The notes under the pieces: model-generated
Told to the model about the DNA's origin: nothing
The model's input: the letters and a program-made list of their open reading frames with translations, nothing else
Database searches by the model: none
In this document: positions 27,891 through 36,999 of the stretch, piece after piece
Layout of the letters: each line of letters opens with the position of its first letter
Position numbering within the stretch: position 1 is the first letter of the stretch
Program-made: the position numbers and the translations under genes
Assembly (NCBI GenBank): GCA_964630795.1
Contig: CAZVWF010000003.1
Coordinates: 1 to 64,000 of the forward strand
Source: SZUA-117 sp964630795
Lineage (GTDB): Bacteria; Pseudomonadota; Gammaproteobacteria; Steroidobacterales; Woeseiaceae
Length of the DNA: 64,000 nt
Direction: 5' to 3'

Positions 27891-28574
27891 ATGCGAAGAT
27901 TTCGCACATGCCTCTTCCTGGTGATCATCACTGTGCTGGCGGGTTGCAGCCACGCACGCTACAGCTACACACCGGGACAAAGTCACGTGGTCCGAAGTGG
28001 CGAGACGCTGTCGACGATCGCCTTTCGCTATGGCAAGGACTATCGAGATCTCGCCCGCTGGAACGGACTGGGAGACGGGTCGCTCATCTATCCAGGACAG
28101 GTGATTCGGCTAACGGGCCCGTCAGGCGGCACCGCCACCGGTCGTTCTGCCCGCGAGGCACCGTCGCCCAAGCGGGTAATGCCGCCGCCGGCGAATGACC
28201 CGTCACCGAGGTGGGTGTGGCCGACGAGCGGCCGGGTTGTCGCGGAATTTGATGCAAAACAAGGTGCTGGAACCGGTCTGGCCATTGCCGGGAGGGCGGG
28301 GCAGTCGGTGCGTGCAGCGGCTTCGGGTCGAGTCGTGTATTCGGGTGGTGGACTAATCGGATATGGGCAGCTTATTATCGTCAAACATAACGACACCTAC
28401 CTGAGTGCCTACGGGCACAACGCGTCGCTGCTGGTACGGGAAGGTGAAATAATAAAACAGGGCCAGCCCATAGCGACCATGGGTGAGGGGCCGGGGCAGT
28501 TGCCGCGTCTGCATTTCGAAATCAGGCGAAACGGCAAGCCGGTGAACCCGCGACAGTTTCTGCCTGCGAAATAA
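27891..28574 (+). CDS. nlpD: NlpD-type murein hydrolase activator lipoprotein
   Basis: NlpD is an outer membrane lipoprotein that activates the amidase AmiC at the septum. The 227-residue protein has a lipobox (LAGC) after a short signal peptide. A LysM peptidoglycan-binding domain follows (HVVRSGETLSTIAFRYG to YPGQVIRL), then a C-terminal LytM/M23 domain. The metal-binding His and Asp of active M23 peptidases seem absent, as in E. coli NlpD, so it is probably an activator and not an enzyme. ATG 27891 begins six bases after the yqaA stop. The rpoS promoter lies inside nlpD in E. coli. Confidence 0.94.
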   Translation: MRRFRTCLFLVIITVLAGCSHARYSYTPGQSHVVRSGETLSTIAFRYGKDYRDLARWNGLGDGSLIYPGQVIRLTGPSGGTATGRSAREAPSPKRVMPPPANDPSPRWVWPTSGRVVAEFDAKQGAGTGLAIAGRAGQSVRAAASGRVVYSGGGLIGYGQLIIVKHNDTYLSAYGHNASLLVREGEIIKQGQPIATMGEGPGQLPRLHFEIRRNGKPVNPRQFLPAK

Positions 28575-28618
28575 CCGGCCAGACCGCAATTCTGCGGCGA
28601 GATAGCTTTCCCGGTGAC

Positions 28619-29596
28619 ATGAGGGGAACTAAGGTGGGCGAGATGCGCGCCTCTGAAGATTCACCCGATGAGCGTTCTAAAGGTAACGCTGAGGTCCCGT
28701 TGCGTGCCACATTATTGACCTCAGCGGCACGCAGAAACGGTTCTTCGACCGCTCGTTCCACGTCCCATGACGCGACTTCCCTCTACCTGAGCGATATCCG
28801 CATTTCCAGGCTGTTGACCGCGGACGAGGAAAAGCAATACGGGCGGCGCGTCCAGAAAGGCGACGAAGCGGCGCGGCACCACATGATCGAGAGCAACCTG
28901 CGCCTGGTCGTCAAAATCGCTCGTCGCTACCTGAATCGGGGGTTGCCGTTGCTGGACCTGATTGAGGAAGGCAATCTCGGACTGATTCACGCCGTCAAGA
29001 AATTCGATCCGGAACGCGGCTTTCGATTTTCGACGTATGCCACCTGGTGGATTCGTCAATCGATCGAGCGCGCGATCATGAACCAGGCTCGAACGGTTCG
29101 TCTTCCGACTCACATCGTCAAGGATATCAATTCGGTTCTGCGTGCCGCGCGGCGCCTGCGACAGCAGCAGGAGACCCGGCCGACACCCGCCGAGATTGCG
29201 GGGCACCTGGACCGTTCGGTGGAGGAGGTCGAGCGACTGATTGGGCTTCACGAACGCGTGACCATTGGTTCTACCAGCCCCGCTGGTTCTGATGACGAAA
29301 GAGACCTCCTCGAGACCTTGCCAGCGTCGGCCGATGCGGAACCGTCGGTGCAAGCGCAAGATGATGGCGTCTACGAAATCCTCGATCATTGGGTCTGGGA
29401 GCTGAGCGACAAACAACGCAAAGTCGTTGAGCGACGCTTCGGCCTGCACGGGTGCAGGCGGCTTACCCTGGAAGAAATCGGCCGCGAGATTGGCGTGACG
29501 CGCGAACGTGTCCGCCAGATTCAAATAGAAGCCCTGCGCAATCTCAAAAAGATGCTGAAAAGCCACGGCATCGATTCGTGCGCCGTATTTGATTAA
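28619..29596 (+). CDS. rpoS: RNA polymerase sigma factor RpoS
   Basis: RpoS is the general stress and stationary-phase sigma factor. The 325-residue protein has a short variable N terminus, region 1.2 (ATSLYLSDIRISRLLTADEE) and region 2 (NLRLVVKIARRYLNRGLPLL, then DLIEEGNLGLIHAVKKFDP and FSTYATWWIRQSIERAI). Region 3 follows, then region 4 with EEIGREIGVTRERVRQIQIE. Following nlpD supports RpoS over RpoD or RpoH. Its stop overlaps by four bases the end of the reverse-strand gene that follows. Confidence 0.96.
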   Translation: MRGTKVGEMRASEDSPDERSKGNAEVPLRATLLTSAARRNGSSTARSTSHDATSLYLSDIRISRLLTADEEKQYGRRVQKGDEAARHHMIESNLRLVVKIARRYLNRGLPLLDLIEEGNLGLIHAVKKFDPERGFRFSTYATWWIRQSIERAIMNQARTVRLPTHIVKDINSVLRAARRLRQQQETRPTPAEIAGHLDRSVEEVERLIGLHERVTIGSTSPAGSDDERDLLETLPASADAEPSVQAQDDGVYEILDHWVWELSDKQRKVVERRFGLHGCRRLTLEEIGREIGVTRERVRQIQIEALRNLKKMLKSHGIDSCAVFD

Positions 29597-29979
29597 TCGA
29601 TCAGAAGCACCGCGGCGACATCCCGATCTTCGCTGACCAGGATATTGAAAGTCCTGCACGCGGCAGGCGTATCCATTGTTTCGAAGCCAATGCCCTTGCG
29701 AGCCAGGTCGAACACGACATCCCTGGGCGGCAGTACGGTATTCCAGCCGGTGCCGAACAGGATGATTTCCGGCGCCTGGTCGATCAGGTCGTCGATATCC
29801 GTCGTTGACAGTTGGCCTGGCTTGGCAGGCACGAAGCCGCGCTGCACCGTGTCACGAAACAGGACGATATTCTCGGAGATATCTTCCTCGCCCACGCGGA
29901 TTCGGCCCTGCTCGACGTGCCGGATCGTGACGGCAGTCGGCATTTCCCTGGAAAACTTCATGGCCGAATTATTACTCAT
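29593..29979 (-). CDS. Mth938-domain (DUF498) protein
   Basis: This 128-residue protein matches the Mth938-like family, related to mitochondrial NDUFAF3 and to genes near secD/F or cytochrome functions in bacteria. The core is ENIVLFRDTVQRGFVPAKPG, then EIILFGTGWNTVLPPRDV and a C-terminal MDTPAACRTFNILVSEDRDV segment, all typical. Function in bacteria is unknown. ATG 29961 (MKFSREM) is an alternative start seven residues in and better fits family N termini. It is convergent with rpoS (four-base overlap) and divergent from the RpfE-type gene (53-base gap). Confidence 0.85.
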   Translation of the reverse strand: MSNNSAMKFSREMPTAVTIRHVEQGRIRVGEEDISENIVLFRDTVQRGFVPAKPGQLSTTDIDDLIDQAPEIILFGTGWNTVLPPRDVVFDLARKGIGFETMDTPAACRTFNILVSEDRDVAAVLLID

Positions 29980-30032
29980 AATCGCCGGGACCAGTACACT
30001 TCATATTTTCCTGATTGGGCTGCCCGACGAGC

Positions 30033-30998
30033 ATGAATGAGGTGATCGTTGTCTTTCCGCACGCCGGCGTGCCGGACGCATTGCCAGTACGCCAGCGGCG
30101 CTGGCTGGCGCGCGGAGCCGTCCAGGCAGTGCGGGATACCGCCGAACCACTGGACCAGGTCCTAAAGGCGCTCGGCTTGCCGGGCGTCGGGACGGGGCAT
30201 GCTGCCTTGCGCGTCCTGGGGGAAACGGGTGCAGCGCCTGGCGACTGGGTAGCTGCCGCCGATCCCATCCTGTTGATGCCTAGACTCAGGGATGTCGTGG
30301 CGCAAAAGATTCCCGGGGCGCTGGTGCCCGATGAAGACCTCGAAGGGATCATCGAGACCGCGCAGTCAGTGTTGGGAGCCCCGGGAACCATCCGGTTCAG
30401 GAAACCGGGCCGGTCCGCTTACCTGGTCTCGAGCGAGCCCATGCCAACGCCCCCTGTTTCGCCCGGACCCCTGCATGGACTTCGCCCGGACGTTTTCTTG
30501 CCCGAGGGTCCGGAGGCACGGTCTTTTCACCGTCTTCACAGTGAGTTGCAAATGCTGCTGCACGATCACCCGGTCAATCGACGACGCGCAGAAGCGGGGC
30601 TGCCGGCAATCAGTGGTCTCTGGATATGGGGGGGCGGTACTACGCCGGCCAAAGTGCCGCAGGTGTTGCCAATGCTATTCGGCGATGACCCGCTTTTCAG
30701 TGGTTACTGGCAACACGCCGGCGGATATCGTGCGTCCTGGCCCGGCAGTTTGTTGCAGTGCCTCGAATCCTCGGCTGACACTGCTGTGGTCAACATCCCG
30801 GAATCCGGCGATGGGGGGCTGGATGCGGCAGCCATAGCAGTCGTTGATGAAATTATCACGCTCATGAAGAATGGCCGGCTTCGACAGGCGACGATGTTTT
30901 TCGGTAACGAATTGCGCGCGCAACAAAGTCGATACGATCACCTCAAGGTATGGCGCAAGGTCCCCGATGTATTGAATAGAGATGTCGCCGATGAATAA
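30033..30998 (+). CDS. RpfE-type (COG4255) protein, RecJ neighbour
   Basis: This 321-residue protein resembles the xanthomonad RpfE/COG4255 family. Its clearest motif is the HDHPVNRRRAEAGLPAISGL region followed by WIWGGGTTP; PVN, G-P and LWxWGGG are the family's marks. The family has a loose similarity to cofactor-independent phosphomutases. In Xanthomonas rpfE lies beside recJ in the rpf region, but its role is not settled. The gene overlaps recJ by 17 bases. ATG 30033 begins the MNEVIVVFPH segment. Confidence 0.75.
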   Translation: MNEVIVVFPHAGVPDALPVRQRRWLARGAVQAVRDTAEPLDQVLKALGLPGVGTGHAALRVLGETGAAPGDWVAAADPILLMPRLRDVVAQKIPGALVPDEDLEGIIETAQSVLGAPGTIRFRKPGRSAYLVSSEPMPTPPVSPGPLHGLRPDVFLPEGPEARSFHRLHSELQMLLHDHPVNRRRAEAGLPAISGLWIWGGGTTPAKVPQVLPMLFGDDPLFSGYWQHAGGYRASWPGSLLQCLESSADTAVVNIPESGDGGLDAAAIAVVDEIITLMKNGRLRQATMFFGNELRAQQSRYDHLKVWRKVPDVLNRDVADE

Positions 30999-32712
30999 AC
31001 AAAAAGCTCGACCCGTCAGCGTGCGGCCGCCCGTCGCCGATATCACTGCATTGACCGAGGCCGGAGTCGATCCGGTGTTGCAGAGAATCTACGCGGCGCG
31101 CGGTGTCCGAAGTGCGGAGGAACTGGACTACGGGCTTGGTGGAATTCTCCCCGTCAGCTCATTGTCGGGTATTGGTGAAGCGGTCGCGTTGCTGCTTACG
31201 CATGTCGACAAGCGCATTACGATCGTCGGCGATTTCGACGCTGATGGCGCGACGAGTACAGCACTGGTCCTGCGCTGTCTGCGCGCATTCGGTATCAACG
31301 ATGTCAGTTACCTCGTCCCGAATCGTTTCCGGTTCGGTTATGGCCTTACGCCGGAAATCGTCAGGGTTGCGGCTGAGCGGCAGCCGGATTTGCTGATCAC
31401 CGTCGACAACGGGGTGTCGAGTATCGAAGGTGTCGATGTTGCGCATCAGCTCGGTATGAAAGTCTTGATTACCGACCACCATCTGCCCGGCGCCGAATTG
31501 CCCGCGGCCGATGCCAACGTCAATCCGAACCTGGTCGGGAGCACATTCGGCAGCCCCAATCTTGCGGGCGTAGGTGTGGCTTTTTACTTGATGGCGGCGC
31601 TCGGACGTGCGCTGGAAAATAGCGGCCGGGCCGGGGCAGCACGGTTACCGGCAAAATACCTGGATCTGGTTGCGCTGGGCACGGTCGCTGATGTGGTTCG
31701 CCTCGATCACAACAATCGCATCCTGGTTAACCAGGGGCTGGCAAGAATTCGCGCCGGCCGGGCGGTTCCTGGTATCACGGCATTATTCAACCAGGCTCGC
31801 CGCTCCGCAGCGCGAGCGGTCAGTACCGATCTGGGTTTTGTTGCGGGACCTCGCCTGAACGCGGCAGGCCGCCTCGAGGATATGTCTGTTGGTATCGAGT
31901 GTTTGTTGACGGATGACGTAAACGTTGCGGCCGGATTCGCGATGCAACTCGATGAGATCAATCGGGCACGCAAGGATATCGAAGCCCGGATGCGTGACGA
32001 GGCCTTCGACTATGTGGACGCGATGGATGCGAGTAACCTGCCACCCTGTGTCTGCCTTTATAACGAGAGCTGGCACCAGGGCGTTGTTGGACTGATTGCT
32101 GCGCGGGTGCGCGAGCGTTGCGATCGACCGGCCATTGCTTTCGCGCGTGAAAAAGCCGGGCTATTGAAAGGATCCGCAAGGTCTGTCCCGGGGGTTCATG
32201 TGCGTGACCTGCTGGAGGCCGTGTCGACGATGGCGCCCGGGCTGATCGAGCGATTCGGGGGGCACGCGATGGCCGCTGGGTTGAGCCTTGCCGAGGAAAA
32301 CTTCGCCCGGTTTTCCGAGCTGGCCGGTCAGGCGCTCAACGATCGATACCCGGATGCCGATTTCAGTGGCACGATCCTGACAGACGGCGAGCTGAAAGGG
32401 GAATCGCTGAGTCTCGAGTTCGCACGTATGCTTCGCGAAGGCGGGCCCTGGGGGGCGGGTTTTCCCGAGCCGGTCTTTACCGGTGAGTTCAATATCGTCG
32501 AGCAACGAACCGTGGGTGAGAATCATCTGAAAATGCGTGTTCAGCCAGGAATGGGCGGTAAGCCGATTGATGCGATCGCATTCAACCAGGCCGGGCCTGC
32601 CTATCGCGGTCCGGTGCAGCTGACCTACCGACTCGATGTTAACGAGTATCGTGGATTCGAGAATCCCCAGTTAATCGTGGAGCAGATCGTGAATATTCAG
32701 GCGGCGCCGTGA
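30982..32712 (+). CDS. recJ: Single-stranded-DNA 5'-3' exonuclease RecJ
   Basis: RecJ digests single-stranded DNA 5' to 3' in RecF-pathway recombination, mismatch repair and base excision repair. The 576-residue protein has the DHH-family motifs: ITIVGDFDADGATSTAL, LLITVDNGVSS, VLITDHHLPG and the NPNLVGS segment. RVRERCDRPAIAF and ERFGGHAMAAGLSL mark the DHHA1 domain, and a C-terminal OB-like domain follows. ATG 30982 overlaps the previous gene; ATG 30991 is an alternative. Confidence 0.96.
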   Translation: MSPMNKQKARPVSVRPPVADITALTEAGVDPVLQRIYAARGVRSAEELDYGLGGILPVSSLSGIGEAVALLLTHVDKRITIVGDFDADGATSTALVLRCLRAFGINDVSYLVPNRFRFGYGLTPEIVRVAAERQPDLLITVDNGVSSIEGVDVAHQLGMKVLITDHHLPGAELPAADANVNPNLVGSTFGSPNLAGVGVAFYLMAALGRALENSGRAGAARLPAKYLDLVALGTVADVVRLDHNNRILVNQGLARIRAGRAVPGITALFNQARRSAARAVSTDLGFVAGPRLNAAGRLEDMSVGIECLLTDDVNVAAGFAMQLDEINRARKDIEARMRDEAFDYVDAMDASNLPPCVCLYNESWHQGVVGLIAARVRERCDRPAIAFAREKAGLLKGSARSVPGVHVRDLLEAVSTMAPGLIERFGGHAMAAGLSLAEENFARFSELAGQALNDRYPDADFSGTILTDGELKGESLSLEFARMLREGGPWGAGFPEPVFTGEFNIVEQRTVGENHLKMRVQPGMGGKPIDAIAFNQAGPAYRGPVQLTYRLDVNEYRGFENPQLIVEQIVNIQAAP

Positions 32713-32768
32713 TAACATCCCGCGACTTTTGAACCGGCGATGCCGATAAACGCGCCAGTGGCAATGAC

Positions 32769-33864
32769 ATGGAAACCAGTCAGATCAGGCAAAGAATTGA
32801 GAACCTTGCGGAACGCACCGGTGCGTTAAGGGGGTACCTTTGACTATGACGGCAAGTCGGAGCGACTGACCGAGGTTCAGCGCGAGCTTGAAGAGCCGGA
32901 CGTATGGAATGAGCCGGACCGCGCGCAGGCGCTCGGGCAGGAGCGGGCTCAGCTCGAAAGCGTCGTGGTTACCCTGGATACGCTGGGTGCCGGTATCGCG
33001 GACGCTGGTGAGTTGCTCGAAATGGCCGCCGAAGAATGTGATGAGGCGACCGTCTCCGAGCTTGTCGCAGACCTTGATGGTTTTGAACAGCAATTAGCCA
33101 GCCTGGAGTTCCGGCGGATGTTCTCCGGCGAACTCGACGCCAATGATGCGTTTCTCGATATTCAGTCCGGCGCCGGTGGCACGGAAGCACAGGACTGGGC
33201 CGAGATGTTGCTCAGGATGTACCTTCGCTGGGCCGAAGCGCATGGCTTCAAGGCTGAAATCATCGAGGCGTCTGCCGGTGAGGTGGCTGGCCTGAAGAGC
33301 GCGACGGTCAGGGTTGCAGGCGAATACGCATACGGCTGGCTGCGAACTGAAACCGGTGTGCATCGACTGGTTCGCAAGTCCCCCTTTGATTCCGGGAACA
33401 GGCGGCATACGTCTTTCGCATCCGTGTTCGTGTCACCGGAAGTCAACGATGACATCGACATCGAAGTCGACCCTTCCGATCTGCGCATCGATGTCTATCG
33501 CGCCAGCGGTGCGGGCGGGCAGCATGTCAACCGCACGGAATCCGCGGTCCGAATTACGCACCTGCCGACCAATATCGTCGTGCAGTGCCAGAATGATCGT
33601 TCGCAACACAAGAACAAGGCGACGGCAATGAAGCAGCTAAAGGCCAGGCTCTATGAACTCGAGTTGCAGAATCGGCGTGCGAAGGCGTCGGAAGTCGAGG
33701 ACAGCAAGGCGGATGTCGGCTGGGGAAGCCAGATTCGCTCCTACGTGCTTGACCAGAGCCGCATCAAGGATTTGCGCACGGGCGTAGAAACCGGTAACAC
33801 TCAGGCAGTGCTGGATGGCGCACTGGACAATTTTATCGAAGCCAGCCTCAAACAGGGACTCTAA
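32769..33864 (+). CDS. prfB: Peptide chain release factor 2 with programmed +1 frameshift
   Basis: RF2 releases peptides at UGA and UAA. The reading frame starts at ATG 32769 and meets an in-frame TGA at 32841-32843 after 24 codons. Translation resumes in the +1 frame at GAC 32842 and runs to TAA 33862-33864, giving 364 residues, one less than E. coli RF2. The sequence around the shift encodes RGYL-DYDGKSERL, matching the family. Later motifs are the stop-codon-reading SPF (in VRKSPFDSGNRRH) and the catalytic GGQ (SGAGGQHVNRTESAVR). A single-frame annotation would miss the first 24 codons. It is followed directly by lysS, as in E. coli. Confidence 0.97.
32829..32844 (+). promoter_or_regulatory. 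prfB +1 frameshift site
   Basis: AGGGGG (32829-32834), TAC, then CTT TGA C: an internal Shine-Dalgarno-like element three bases before the CTT slippery codon, with TGA and a following C. This is the classic RF2 autoregulatory arrangement: low RF2 leaves UGA unread and lets the ribosome slip +1. Confidence 0.97.
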
Positions 33865-35370
33865 GTGGCGGAAGAAAAATCCAAGCGGGACGAAAATACG
33901 CTGATTGCGGAACGTCGCCGTAAGCTCGATGCATTGCGTGAAGCAGGTAATGCGTTTCCGAACGATTTTCGTCGTAACGCGCTGGCTGAAGAATTGCGGC
34001 AAAGCTATGACCGGCACGAGGACGAACAGCTGCGGGAAGAGGATGTGCACGTCTGCGTATCCGGGCGGATGATGGCAAAGCGCGTGATGGGCAAGGCCAG
34101 TTTCATCAAGTTGCAGGACCGTACCGGGCAAATCCAGGTGCGGCTCGAACGTGATCGGCTGCCGGACGGCGTTTACGCTGCCTTCAAGAAGTGGGATGTC
34201 GGCGATATCCTCGGTGCGTCGGGGACGCTGTTCAAGACAAAAACCGGCGAGCTGACTGTGATGGCAGAAGAGCTTCGCTTGCTGACGAAGTCATTGCGGC
34301 CGCTCCCCGAAAAATTTCATGGGCTGAGCGACCAGGAGACGCGATACCGAAGACGGTATCTCGATCTCATCATGAATGAGGACAGCCGCGATATTTTCCG
34401 CAAGCGGTCGGCCGTCATCGCCTATATTCGCGCCTTCCTCGATGCACAGGACTACCTGGAAGTCGAAACGCCGATGATGCAGACGACGGCCGGCGGCGCA
34501 ATCGCCCGGCCTTTCACCACGCATCACAATTCGCTCGATATGTCGTTGTTTCTGCGTGTCGCGCCGGAACTTAATCTCAAGCGGCTGACGGTTGGCGGCT
34601 TCGAGCGGGTCTATGAGATCAACCGCAATTTCCGCAATGAAGGCGTTTCGACACAGCACAATCCTGAATTCACGATGCTCGAACTGTATCGTGCCTATGC
34701 GGATTACGAAGACCTCATCGCGATGATCGAGGCGATGTTGAAAGGCATGTCGCAGTCGATTCTGGGCACGGAGCAGGTAGACTACCAGGGCGAACACTAC
34801 GACTTCGGGAAGCCTTTTGAGCGCATGACTGTCGAGGAGGTTGTCTTGAAGTACAACCCGGAGTTCGATCCTGCAAAACTACGGGACCGGGACTACCTGG
34901 CGGATTTCGCCCGCAAACTGGGTATCAGCGTGGAAGACGGTTACGGCAGTGGTAAATTGCTGATCGAAATCTTCGAGAAGACGGGCGAGGATCAGCTGCG
35001 TCAGCCAACCTTCGTGATCCAGTACCCGACCGAAGTGTCGCCCTTGTCCCGGCGCAACGACGACGATCCCTTCGTAACCGATCGCTTTGAACTCTTTATT
35101 GGTGGGCGGGAAATTGCCAACGGTTTTTCGGAATTGAATGATCCGGAGGACCAGGAAGCGCGTTTCCGGGCGCAGGCGACCAATCGGGAGGCGGGCGATG
35201 AAGAGGCGCTGCAATATGATGCAGATTACATTCGCGCGCTTGAATATGGATTGCCTCCGACGGCAGGACTCGGTCTCGGGGTCGATCGCCTGGTGATGCT
35301 GCTGACGAATTCACCGTCCATTCGCGACGTGCTGTTATTTCCCCACATGCGCCACGAAGCGACGTCCTGA
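33865..35370 (+). CDS. lysS: Lysyl-tRNA synthetase, class II
   Basis: LysRS charges tRNA(Lys). The 501-residue protein has an N-terminal OB-fold anticodon-binding domain (VSGRMMAKRVMGKASFIKLQ). The class II catalytic domain follows: LETPMMQ-like VETPMMQTTAGGAIARPF, motif 2 (FERVYEINRNFRNEGVSTQH) and motif 3 (TAGLGLGVDRLVMLLTN). It starts with GTG immediately after the prfB stop, without any spacer. Confidence 0.97.
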   Translation: MAEEKSKRDENTLIAERRRKLDALREAGNAFPNDFRRNALAEELRQSYDRHEDEQLREEDVHVCVSGRMMAKRVMGKASFIKLQDRTGQIQVRLERDRLPDGVYAAFKKWDVGDILGASGTLFKTKTGELTVMAEELRLLTKSLRPLPEKFHGLSDQETRYRRRYLDLIMNEDSRDIFRKRSAVIAYIRAFLDAQDYLEVETPMMQTTAGGAIARPFTTHHNSLDMSLFLRVAPELNLKRLTVGGFERVYEINRNFRNEGVSTQHNPEFTMLELYRAYADYEDLIAMIEAMLKGMSQSILGTEQVDYQGEHYDFGKPFERMTVEEVVLKYNPEFDPAKLRDRDYLADFARKLGISVEDGYGSGKLLIEIFEKTGEDQLRQPTFVIQYPTEVSPLSRRNDDDPFVTDRFELFIGGREIANGFSELNDPEDQEARFRAQATNREAGDEEALQYDADYIRALEYGLPPTAGLGLGVDRLVMLLTNSPSIRDVLLFPHMRHEATS

Positions 35371-35680
35371 TCGGGCCAGCCCAGGGCTCGTGCTTACCCG
35401 TATCAAACCGACCGGTGTTTTACGGGTCGGCGTCGTCGCCGGGTGGGTCCGTCGAGGCAGGCAATGGCTCCGCTGCCTTATTCTCTGTTGATTTTTTCCG
35501 GGGCGTGAATGCCAGGTGCGATTGGTTTGTCGGGGCGCAATAGCCAATCGGGAAATCAGGAAGCACGCCGTTCTATACTGCAAACGGACCAGCTGCAGGG
35601 CGCAAAGACGATATTTGGCGTATACGGGCGGTCGGTGGTGTGCAGGTTGTCACCGAAGCACAGCCCCAAGGCGACGGGCG
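35371..35680. other. Non-coding spacer between convergent lysS and ygfZ
   Basis: This 310-base stretch has no convincing gene on either strand. It holds two inverted repeats: CCGACC/GGTCGG (35408-35413 and 35425-35430) and CGATTGG/CCAATCG (35519-35525 and 35544-35550, with an 18-base loop). Neither is followed by a T-tract, so terminator function is doubtful. An 82-codon reverse frame crosses it but is Arg/Pro/Thr-rich with no recognisable domain. Confidence 0.55.
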
Positions 35681-36373
35681 CTAGAGCGAGTACGGGAGCG
35701 GTTGAGGCTCGATCCTCACGTCGCCGACTTGAAGCACCTGTTCGTGGTGATCGATGGGCGTAACGGCCAGCAAATCCCGACCGACGACATTGACGACGCT
35801 GCCGATATTGCGTTCGCCATCGGAAACGTCGGCGCCTACGTCGATATCATCGTTGCTGGCGATGTAGCGCATCATTCTGCGCTTGCTCTTCCCGCGGTGT
35901 TCGGTGCGGGCGACAATTTCCTGACCTGTGTAGCAGCCTTTGGTGAAACTGATCGTATCCAGTTTGTCCAGGTTCAGCATGTGAGGCGTGAATGCTTCGG
36001 TGTTCCGGGCGTCGATGTGAGGAATGCCGGCTTCTATCAGTGCCAGCGGGTCGCATTCATCGGGTGCGAGCAACCGGCTTCCGTCACCTTCGCTAATGCT
36101 CATCTCGACTTTCGAGCGAAAGCGATACATCAGTAAAGTCTTGTGGACTTTGTCGAGCATATCGGCAGGGATGATCATTGCGATGCCGCTTTCGGTCGCC
36201 ACCAGCCGGGCGACAACAATCACCCGTCCCCCGGCCGTGCACCACGCGGCCAGCAATCGATCGGCCCCGTCCAGCCGTGCAACATCCTGCGTGAGTTGGC
36301 CCTGCAAAAATTCGACGGCATCCGCACCGCTAAAGTCAATTACTCTGTACAACTCGATATCTACCTCTGGCAT
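35681..36373 (-). CDS. ygfZ: YgfZ-type folate-binding Fe-S protein maturation factor
   Basis: YgfZ is a tetrahydrofolate-binding protein of the GcvT/COG0354 family needed for full activity of some Fe-S enzymes. The signature KGCYTGQEIVART (the K-G-C-Y-x-G-Q-E motif with its key Cys) is present. The N-terminal FSGADAVEFLQGQLTQDVARL block also fits. At 230 residues it is much shorter than the about 325 of the E. coli protein. The start codon lies nine bases from the start of the divergent sdh-assembly gene. Its place at the sdh locus fits a role in Fe-S enzyme assembly. Confidence 0.9.
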   Translation of the reverse strand: MPEVDIELYRVIDFSGADAVEFLQGQLTQDVARLDGADRLLAAWCTAGGRVIVVARLVATESGIAMIIPADMLDKVHKTLLMYRFRSKVEMSISEGDGSRLLAPDECDPLALIEAGIPHIDARNTEAFTPHMLNLDKLDTISFTKGCYTGQEIVARTEHRGKSKRRMMRYIASNDDIDVGADVSDGERNIGSVVNVVGRDLLAVTPIDHHEQVLQVGDVRIEPQPLPYSL

Positions 36374-36382
36374 ACTTCGCGG

Positions 36383-36574
36383 ATGACTGACGAAACCCGT
36401 GAAACACCTGTTCCTGAGGGCGCCGCTGTCAATCCCGACGACGAGAGTCGTAATGATAACGCGGACCCGCTGTCCGGGGCGCGTGTTCGGGAAAAAGAGA
36501 TCGGTGGTCGAGGTGGGCCGGATCCGACCCGCTATGGCGATTGGGAGAAAAACGGCCGTTGCATCGATTTTTGA
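36383..36574 (+). CDS. DUF1674 / SDHAF4-like succinate dehydrogenase assembly factor
   Basis: This 63-residue protein has an acidic, disordered-looking N terminus. It ends with IGGRGGPDPTRYGDWEKNGR and then CIDF, the DUF1674 motif. The eukaryotic member, SDHAF4 (Sdh8), binds free flavinylated SDHA and helps it join SDHB. The gene lies 40 bases before sdhC, so an SDH-assembly role here follows from both family and position. ATG 36383 is preferred because the upstream in-frame extension runs antisense through ygfZ. Confidence 0.88.
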   Translation: MTDETRETPVPEGAAVNPDDESRNDNADPLSGARVREKEIGGRGGPDPTRYGDWEKNGRCIDF

Positions 36575-36614
36575 TGTCGATTTGCGGCCGGGAAATGCTT
36601 AGGGAAGGCAGTCA

Positions 36615-36989
36615 ATGAGTACAGAAGAGCGTCCGCTCTCACCACACCTGTCAATCTATCGCTGGCCTGTCACGATGACCTTGTCGATCCTTCACCGGAT
36701 GACCGGGGTTGCGCTGTCGGTCGGTCTGATCGTTTACGTGTTGTGGCTGGAATCGATTGCCTACGACTTCATCCCGTTTGAGGGCGTCGCAGCCGTCATG
36801 AGCAGTTGGACAGGCCAGCTCATGTTACTCGGGTGGTGTTTTTCCTTCTTTTTTCATCTATGTAATGGTGTCCGCCACCTGGTGTGGGACACCGGCCGCT
36901 TGTTCGAGAAAAAACAGGTGGATCAGTCGGCATGGGTCGTGCTGATCGCGAGCATCGTGCTCACAGCCGTCTACTGGATTACATTTTAG
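36615..36989 (+). CDS. sdhC: Succinate dehydrogenase cytochrome b556 subunit
   Basis: SdhC is a membrane anchor of complex II that binds heme b and ubiquinone. The 124-residue protein has RPLSPHLSIYRW at the start and the family signature SILHRMTGVALSVGL, with Ser and Arg of the quinone site. Three membrane segments are visible, and HLCNGVRHLVWDTG supplies the heme-ligand histidine region. It is followed by sdhD after ten bases. Confidence 0.96.
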   Translation: MSTEERPLSPHLSIYRWPVTMTLSILHRMTGVALSVGLIVYVLWLESIAYDFIPFEGVAAVMSSWTGQLMLLGWCFSFFFHLCNGVRHLVWDTGRLFEKKQVDQSAWVVLIASIVLTAVYWITF

Positions 36990-36999
36990 GAGCCCGGGT

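Noticed and set aside
28721..29659. Reverse-strand open frame of 312 codons over rpoS
   Set aside because: Antisense to rpoS with no recognisable motif; the conserved Mth938-domain gene at its end is in another frame.
35516..36136. Forward frame of 206 codons antisense to ygfZ
   Set aside because: YgfZ on the reverse strand carries the family signature; the forward frame has none.
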